A DNA stretch of 64,000 nt from Aeromonas australiensis (lineage in GTDB: Bacteria; Pseudomonadota; Gammaproteobacteria; Enterobacterales; Aeromonadaceae), in NCBI RefSeq assembly GCF_000819725.1, contig NZ_CDDH01000112.1, positions 1-64,000 on the forward strand. The letters are read 5' to 3'. The position numbers were made by a program, and so were the translations under genes. Below, piece by piece: positions 58,857 through 64,000 of this stretch. The notes beneath the pieces were generated by a model. The model was given only the letters and a program-made list of their open reading frames with translations. It had not been told where the DNA came from and ran no database searches. Within the stretch, counting starts at the first letter, position 1. The number at the start of each line of letters is the position of its first letter.

Positions 58857-60860
58857 ATGGCAGTCGATCTGCTTGGAATTGGGACATCAGGTGTGCTGGC
58901 TCATCAGCGCTTGCTGCAGACCACCAGTAACAACATAGTGAACGTCAATAGCCAGGGCTATGTGCGTGAGCGTACGCTGGTGTATACCAACACTGTCGGT
59001 CTTGGTACCGGTGACCTCAAGACCGAGCGGGTGATCAACGACTATATGCAGGGGGAGGTGCGTCGTGACACTTCCGCCTATCACGCCTCCCTGAACCATT
59101 ACCAACAGCTGGCGGGTATTGACCGCTTGTTGGGGGATACCGGCAACAGCGTCGGGGCAGCCATTGCCTCCTATTTTAAAGCATTTCACTCAGCCAATGA
59201 GTCACCTGCCGAGATCGGTGGGCGCAAGGTGGTGATGACTGAAATGAGTGGCATGGTTAATCGGTTTAATACCCTCTCGGCCCAGTTCGACAAACAGAGC
59301 GATATCCTCAATACCCGCATTGAGGATGAAACCAAACAGGTTAATAGCTTGCTGACCAGCATCAATGATCTCAACCAGGCCATTATCCGTACCCAGGGGT
59401 CACCGGAAGAGAACCTGATGCTGTTTGATCAGCGGGATGAGGCGATTCGCCAGCTTTCGGAGAAGATGGATATTCGCACCGTTGCCCAACCCAACGGCAG
59501 CATGCTGGTCAATATGAGTACTGGTCACTCGCTGATCCTCGATGGAGGCGTTGCCCAGTTTAAAGTGGTGGCGGGCGATCCCGACTCCCGCCATCAGGAG
59601 TTGTTGTTGACGCTGGGGAATAATCAGGCGCTCATCGATAACGAGACTTTCGGGGGGGGCATGGGAGGCTTGTTCAAAGCGCGCACCGATCTTGAGCCAA
59701 CCAAGCGTGAGTTGGGCCAGCTTGCCGTGGCGATGGCCGATGCCATGAACCAGCAAAACCGCCTCGGGATGGATCTGGATAATGAAATTGGTGGCGATAT
59801 CTTCAAATTGCCCATCAGCAAAGGGCTCCCCTATGCCAACAATACGGGAACGACGGGGGCGAATGTCAGCTTTATGCCAGGCAAGGGGACATCCGTTACG
59901 CCGTTTGATTACGAAGTGCGTTTTAGCAGTGCTACCGGTTTTGAGGTGTTTTCGTTGGACAAAGCGGGTAACCGTACCTCTGTGGCGACAGGTAGCACGC
60001 CGCCGACGACCTTTGAATTGCCAGATCATGGGATCGCGATCGATTTTACCGGTACCCCAGCGGCAGGGGACAAGCTACTGCTACAACCCACCAAGAGTGC
60101 GGCGGCTGGGCTGGAACAGCTGATCACCCGACCGGAAGATTTGGCATTGGCCTCTCCGCTTAAAGTGGAAAAGACCACCAATAATGGCGGTGGCGCAGAT
60201 ATCAAGCTGGGTGGTGTATTCAATACCGGAGCAGGATCAGGTTTTGGTACCAATAGTCTGAGCCCGACAGCGCCTCAGGTCGTCAAGATTGACGCCAACG
60301 GTAACTATCAGGTGTTTCAAGCCGATGGCACTACCCTGATTGGCACTGCCCCTGCGAGCAGCAAAGGGCAAAACCTGATGTCGGCGATCGTCAACCCTTT
60401 CCCCGCCGGAGCCGCAGTCTATGCCAACCCGAAACAGGCCCCCGGCTACGAGTTCAGCATCACCGGAACGGTGAATGCTAACGACAGCTTCAAGCTTAGC
60501 TACAACAGCAATGGCTTTGCCGATAACAGCAATGGCCTGGTGCTGGCCGAGCTGCAAAACAAGGATCTGGTGCGCAAGAGCACCAATGGTGGTACGACCA
60601 ATGACAAGATGACCTTTAACCAAGCCTATTCCGGATTGGTGATGGAAGTCGGTAACAATACCAGTCAAGCAAATACCTTGCTTAAGGCCAATGAATCCAA
60701 GTTGCTCCAGAGCACCGGCATCTTTGAAAGCGTGTCAGGGGTCAACCTGGAGGAGGAAGCCGCCAATCTGATCCGCTTCCAGCAATCCTATGCGGCATCT
60801 GCTCAGGTAGTCAGTACCGCCAAAACCATCTTCGATACACTGCTCTCTTCCGTGAGGTAA
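58857..60860 (+). CDS. flgK: Hook-filament junction protein FlgK
   Basis: A 667-residue hook-associated protein 1, longer than the E. coli protein (547) through the middle domains (about 330-560). MAVDLLGIGTSGVLAHQRLLQTTSNNIVNVNSQGYVRE and the C-terminal VSGVNLEEEAANLIRFQQSYAASAQVVSTAKTIFDTLLSSVR are conserved. It starts four bases after flgJ. FlgN is its chaperone. Confidence 0.95.
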   Translation: MAVDLLGIGTSGVLAHQRLLQTTSNNIVNVNSQGYVRERTLVYTNTVGLGTGDLKTERVINDYMQGEVRRDTSAYHASLNHYQQLAGIDRLLGDTGNSVGAAIASYFKAFHSANESPAEIGGRKVVMTEMSGMVNRFNTLSAQFDKQSDILNTRIEDETKQVNSLLTSINDLNQAIIRTQGSPEENLMLFDQRDEAIRQLSEKMDIRTVAQPNGSMLVNMSTGHSLILDGGVAQFKVVAGDPDSRHQELLLTLGNNQALIDNETFGGGMGGLFKARTDLEPTKRELGQLAVAMADAMNQQNRLGMDLDNEIGGDIFKLPISKGLPYANNTGTTGANVSFMPGKGTSVTPFDYEVRFSSATGFEVFSLDKAGNRTSVATGSTPPTTFELPDHGIAIDFTGTPAAGDKLLLQPTKSAAAGLEQLITRPEDLALASPLKVEKTTNNGGGADIKLGGVFNTGAGSGFGTNSLSPTAPQVVKIDANGNYQVFQADGTTLIGTAPASSKGQNLMSAIVNPFPAGAAVYANPKQAPGYEFSITGTVNANDSFKLSYNSNGFADNSNGLVLAELQNKDLVRKSTNGGTTNDKMTFNQAYSGLVMEVGNNTSQANTLLKANESKLLQSTGIFESVSGVNLEEEAANLIRFQQSYAASAQVVSTAKTIFDTLLSSVR

Positions 60861-60864
60861 CGTC

Positions 60865-62073
60865 ATGCGCATTACTACCAACATGATCTATGACCGGAAC
60901 CTCTACTCGCTGACCAATACCAACGAACGGTTGAACAAGGCCTACCAGCAGTTGCAAACCGGTAATAAATTCCAGACTGCCGGTGAAGACCCAGCGGGGA
61001 TGAGCCAGAAGATGGCGTTGACCAAGGAGATCGACCTGTTCAAGCAGTACAGTGTCAATGGCAGTTTGCTGGAAAATAGTCTGGGCCACGAGGAGACGGT
61101 ATTGGCATCAATAAATACAGCGATGCAAAGTGCCCAAACCCTGATCCAGAAATCTAACAATGGAGCTATCAGTCTGGATGACCGCAAGGCGATCGCCAGT
61201 GAGTTGGAAGGTCTCCAGCAGCAGATATTTGACCTGATGAATAGCAAGAATTCGTCTGGTGAATTTATATTTGGCGGGAATCAAAGCAAGACCCAGCCTT
61301 ATATAAAAGATGCCAACGGAAAATATATTTATCAGGGTGACCCCGGGCAGCGACATATTCAGGTATCACCAACCGTTCAGATTGCTGCCAATGATTCCGG
61401 CCAGGATCTGTTTGAGATTGTAGCGACGCGAAGGACTGCCAGCGCTGCCAGTGCCGATATCCAAGTCAGGATTGGCGACCAGGGTAACTTTGATAATTTT
61501 TTTAAATCCAGTTACAACCCTGCGCTGCCAGTCAACAGCTATACCGTGTCTACCGCCCTGGGTCCGCCTGACACTTATGAGATTCAGGACAGTGGTGGCG
61601 CGGTTCTACAAACGGGTGATTATACTCCCGGCAGCAAGATCCCCTTCAATGGTCTCGAGTTGACCCTGGATGTTCCCGCTGGCGGGGCAACCCAGCAGTT
61701 CAATCTCGATTCCCCCACGAATGACAATATATTGAACGGGATGTCAGAATTTATTACTGCGTTGCGTGACCCCAATATTTCAGCCGAGAGTTTTGAGCGG
61801 AAAGTGGTCGATGCCTCCGTCCATATGAATAATGCCCGCCTGAATATCGACCATGGATTGGGAGAGCTGGGGGGCCGGATGAACAGTCTGGAGCAGGTGA
61901 TAAACTCTAACGAGGGGTTAAGTATTCTCAATACCGAGGCAAGGGCCAAGGTTGCTGACATGGATCTCTATGAGGTCATTTCAACGTTGGCAAAAGAGGA
62001 TGCCGCCCTGAGTGCCTCACAGCTCTCTTTCAGCAAGATAAGTCGTCTGACGCTCTTTGATTACATCCGCTGA
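60865..62073 (+). CDS. flgL: Hook-filament junction protein FlgL
   Basis: A 402-residue flagellin-like hook-associated protein 3. MRITTNMIYDRNLYSLTNTNERLNKAYQQLQTG and TGKFQTAGEDPAGMSQKMALTKEID are the flagellin-type N-terminus; the end is VISTLAKEDAALSASQLSFSKISRLTLFDYIR. It starts four bases after flgK and ends the locus. No flagellin gene follows. Confidence 0.95.
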   Translation: MRITTNMIYDRNLYSLTNTNERLNKAYQQLQTGNKFQTAGEDPAGMSQKMALTKEIDLFKQYSVNGSLLENSLGHEETVLASINTAMQSAQTLIQKSNNGAISLDDRKAIASELEGLQQQIFDLMNSKNSSGEFIFGGNQSKTQPYIKDANGKYIYQGDPGQRHIQVSPTVQIAANDSGQDLFEIVATRRTASAASADIQVRIGDQGNFDNFFKSSYNPALPVNSYTVSTALGPPDTYEIQDSGGAVLQTGDYTPGSKIPFNGLELTLDVPAGGATQQFNLDSPTNDNILNGMSEFITALRDPNISAESFERKVVDASVHMNNARLNIDHGLGELGGRMNSLEQVINSNEGLSILNTEARAKVADMDLYEVISTLAKEDAALSASQLSFSKISRLTLFDYIR

Positions 62074-62099
62074 CAAGAGGCCTTTCGGGGCCTTCTTGT
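62073..62099 (+). terminator. Hairpin after flgL
   Basis: ACAAGA-GGCC / GGCC-TTCTTGT with a six-base loop and one bulge, starting at the flgL stop codon. There is no long T run, so termination strength is uncertain. Confidence 0.6.
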
Positions 62100-62257
62100 C
62101 TGGTCGTGTCACGCAAACGATTTTGCAGCCCTTTCCCATCAATTGTAACAAGCTGTTGCCATTCCCATTTAAGAGTGGCTATGGGGTTGACCTCCCTGCG
62201 GGATTGGATAATCATGCCGCCCGCACAACAGAGGGTTGTGCGAATTATTTGCAGCAT
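62100..62257. other. Region between flgL and the riboswitch
   Basis: About 160 bases with no gene; it should include the mgtE promoter. A PurR-like 16-mer (ACGCAAACGATTTTGC, 62111-62126) is present but has no purine gene near it. Confidence 0.4.
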
Positions 62258-62432
62258 CTCGTTAGGCGAGGCTCCTGTATAAACACAGGCCACTGATCTC
62301 ACGACGTCCAGAGACGCCCAAGATCAGGACAGTTTTCATCGGATTAAGGTGTAAACCCAAGTGGCTTCCGGCATGCCGGATACGTTATACAGTGCTAAAG
62401 CTGGTACGTGGGGATGATGACACGCCGAACGG
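62258..62432 (+). promoter_or_regulatory. M-box magnesium riboswitch (mgtE leader)
   Basis: The block from 62258 contains the conserved M-box core: CTCGTTAGGCGAGGCTCCTGTAT-like sequence (62258-62280) with the ACACAGGCCACTG strand, then CCAGAGACGCC (62308-62318) and a further set of paired segments to about 62430. This order and wording are those of the ykoK/M-box class, which senses Mg2+ and lowers expression of magnesium transporters. It sits in the long leader of an mgtE gene, the expected context. The ends are estimated by eye. Confidence 0.9.
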
Positions 62433-62452
62433 CGTCATTTCCTGCCTATTAC
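62421..62452 (+). promoter_or_regulatory. Possible expression-platform hairpin of the M-box
   Basis: ATGACACGCCG / CGGCGTCAT can form a stem with a two-base bulge, followed by TTCCTGCCTATT. It could be the terminator stem of the switch, but the T run is poor. Confidence 0.45.
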
Positions 62453-62542
62453 TCGTCAATCAAATTGCTGTTTTCTTGTCGTTGCATCCGGCTATTTCCG
62501 GAGGCATTCAGGCTTGCCTGAAATCACATGAGGATATCTGTG

Positions 62543-63886
62543 ATGAAGAAAACACATACCATTCTTAACCGTCACCAACTGCTCGATCTGGCCGCCCTGC
62601 AGGGTTGGCTGGAACATAATCTGGATCCGGTTCAGCGTGCCGATCAACTGTTGACCCTGCGTCCGGAAGAGCTCAACTGCATCTTTGATACCCTGCCAAT
62701 ATCGCAAGGGGCCGAACTGCTTGGCTCACTCTCGGCCGAGAGTGCCGGGCGTCTGTTGCAGCGGCTCCATGGCAGCATCGTCAGCGTGTTGCAGGAGGCT
62801 ATTCCCCGGCGCGAGATGGTGGCAATTCTGCGCAAACTGGGTCGTCAGGATCGCACCATGTTGCTGGCCCGCTTCCCGACCCAGGCGCAGGCCATGTATT
62901 ACTCTCTGCTGGATTGGCCCACCGAGTCGGTGGGTGCCAACATGCGCCACGAGTATCTGGCGGTGCGGGAGGAGGACACGGTCGGTCACGCCAAACAGCT
63001 GATCCACGATGCCTGGGACAATGCCCAGCTGTTTCGCCATATCTATGTGGTCAACGGGGATGGTCGTCTGCAAGGGAGCCTCTCTCTCAAGACCTTGCTG
63101 ATTGCCGACCCGCTGGCCAGTGTCGCGACCCTGATGGATCGGGAGACGGTACGGATCAACGCCCGTGCGGATCAGGAGTTGGCTGCACGCCTGCTCATCG
63201 ATCGCGACCTCTCGGTTTTGCCGGTCGAGGATCAGGGGCGACTGGTCGGTATTTTCCACGTCGATGATGCGGCGGATATTCTGGAGCTCGAATCCACCGA
63301 GGATGCCGAGATGCAGGGGGGCTCATCACCGCTCGATACCCCTTACTTGCAGGCGACCCCCTGGCAGCTATGGCGTAAACGGGTGGGCTGGCTGCTTATC
63401 CTGTTTGTGGCGGAAGCCTACACCGGCACTGTGCTGCGGGCATTCGAGGAGCAGCTGGAAGCCGCGATTGCATTGGCCTTCTTTATTCCGCTGCTGATCG
63501 GTACCGGTGGTAACAGCGGCACCCAGATCACCACCACCATAGTACGAGCCATGGCGGTCGGGGAGGTGAGCCTGCGCAACCTCGGCACCGTGCTGAAAAA
63601 GGAGCTCTCCACCGGTCTGCTGATCTCGGGTGCCATCGCCATGGCTGCCTGGGTGCGGGCATGGAGTCTTGGCGTCGGTCCCCAGATTGGCATGGTGGTG
63701 ACCTTTACCATCATCGCCATCGTGCTTTGGAGTGCCACGGTCGCGTCCATTATCCCCATGGTGCTGCGTCGTTTACGCATCGATCCGGCGGTGGTCTCTG
63801 CACCTTTCATCGCGACGCTGGTGGATGGTACCGGCCTTATCATCTACTTCGAGATGGCCAAGTGGTTGTTGCCCGAGTTGCAGTAA
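62543..63886 (+). CDS. mgtE: Magnesium transporter MgtE
   Basis: A 447-residue Mg2+ channel. ATG 62543 follows AGGA by eight bases; the ATG 15 bases earlier has no ribosome site. The N domain (about 1-125), two CBS domains (about 125-255) and five membrane helices (about 275-445) are in the normal order. IPLLIGTGGNSGTQITTTIVRAMAVGEV is the pore-lining signature. Expression is probably controlled by the M-box upstream, while the protein itself gates on cytosolic Mg2+ through the N and CBS domains. Confidence 0.95.
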   Translation: MKKTHTILNRHQLLDLAALQGWLEHNLDPVQRADQLLTLRPEELNCIFDTLPISQGAELLGSLSAESAGRLLQRLHGSIVSVLQEAIPRREMVAILRKLGRQDRTMLLARFPTQAQAMYYSLLDWPTESVGANMRHEYLAVREEDTVGHAKQLIHDAWDNAQLFRHIYVVNGDGRLQGSLSLKTLLIADPLASVATLMDRETVRINARADQELAARLLIDRDLSVLPVEDQGRLVGIFHVDDAADILELESTEDAEMQGGSSPLDTPYLQATPWQLWRKRVGWLLILFVAEAYTGTVLRAFEEQLEAAIALAFFIPLLIGTGGNSGTQITTTIVRAMAVGEVSLRNLGTVLKKELSTGLLISGAIAMAAWVRAWSLGVGPQIGMVVTFTIIAIVLWSATVASIIPMVLRRLRIDPAVVSAPFIATLVDGTGLIIYFEMAKWLLPELQ

Positions 63887-63902
63887 CCGGGAGATTGAGA
63901 TG

Positions 63903-63930
63903 AAAAAGGCAGCCAGTGGGCTGCCTTTTT
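63903..63930. terminator. Bidirectional terminator after mgtE
   Basis: AAAAAGGCAGCC / GGCTGCCTTTTT, 12-bp symmetrical stem with a four-base loop (T run on each strand). It serves both mgtE and the convergent gene at the window end. Confidence 0.92.
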
Positions 63931-63946
63931 CATTTATCTTTCCGGT

Positions 63947-64000
63947 TTAGCCGAGCTGGAACAACAGTGGCCAGCCCTGCTCCTGGCAATAACGGTGCTC
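63947..64000 (-). CDS. 3' end of an unidentified minus-strand gene (partial)
   Basis: A minus-strand frame enters from the right edge and ends at TAA (63947-63949), 17 bases before the bidirectional terminator. The visible C-terminus is EHRYCQEQGWPLLFQLG. Too short to name; the terminator placement supports it as real. Confidence 0.45.
   Translation of the reverse strand, partial: EHRYCQEQGWPLLFQLG

Noticed and set aside
62111-62126. PurR operator upstream of mgtE
   Set aside because: The 16-mer resembles the PurR box, but two or three bases near the 3' end differ and no purine gene is near; chance similarity is likely.
1-64000. Insertion sequences, prophage genes, CRISPR arrays, tRNA or rRNA genes
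   Set aside because: No transposase or phage-type gene, no regularly spaced repeats and no tRNA-like folds were noticed while reading both strands; gene order looks like stable chromosomal backbone.

Overview
The window reads as chromosomal DNA of a gammaproteobacterium, almost certainly Aeromonas. The grounds are high GC, the polar-flagellum order flgN-flgM-flgA / cheV-cheR-flgBCDEFGHIJKL with sigma-54 promoters, a catechol siderophore locus in the order C-E-B-A known from Aeromonas, and many single genes close to Vibrio and enteric homologues. No rRNA, tRNA, CRISPR array, insertion sequence or prophage was seen. The species cannot be fixed by reading alone; the serine-type (enterobactin-like) synthetase points away from the amonabactin producers.

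Layout. 1-6.7 kb: raiA (ribosome hibernation) with an excellent CRP site, a PAS/GGDEF/EAL c-di-GMP protein, lytic transglycosylase slt and a GalR-like repressor. 6.7-19.7 kb: iron acquisition, with a DAHP synthase and a TonB-dependent receptor on the minus strand, divergent through Fur boxes from entC-entE-entB-entA-entF and a cytoplasmic protein of uncertain family. The adenylation code of EntF is that of serine, so the product should be a DHB-Ser (enterobactin-type) catecholate. 19.9-23.1 kb: 2-oxo acid dehydrogenase E1alpha-E1beta-E2. 23.1-24.9 kb: a cold-shock gene and small hypothetical genes.

25.1-34.9 kb is the most interesting region. A perfect Fur palindrome separates a second TonB-dependent receptor from a tightly overlapping operon: PepSY membrane protein, DUF2271 protein with a flavinylation-like motif, DUF4198 protein and a small His-rich protein (both predicted to start with histidine after signal cleavage), a DUF6162-like protein, a complete ZnuABC-type metal ABC transporter, and a second, degenerate binding protein. 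A LysR regulator and a DUF2750 gene follow. I read it as one metal import machine: outer-membrane entry, periplasmic flavin-dependent reduction and metal handling, then inner-membrane import.

34.9-45.2 kb: an orphan YejA-like binding protein, a DeoR regulator, a glycyl radical enzyme with its activase, and fructose-6-phosphate aldolase, with a consensus FNR site between the divergent activase and aldolase genes; then a small protein, an HD-GYP phosphodiesterase, rsuA and a DMT-family exporter. 45.3-47.5 kb: an oligopeptide-binding protein and a YfcE-type phosphodiesterase.

47.5-62.1 kb: polar flagellum locus. flgMN has a sigma-28 promoter; flgA, flgB and flgF have sigma-54 promoters; terminators follow flgN, cheR and flgE, so flgBCDE and flgFGHIJKL are separate units. 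62.1-63.9 kb: an M-box magnesium riboswitch upstream of an MgtE transporter. The window ends in the 3' end of an unidentified minus-strand gene.
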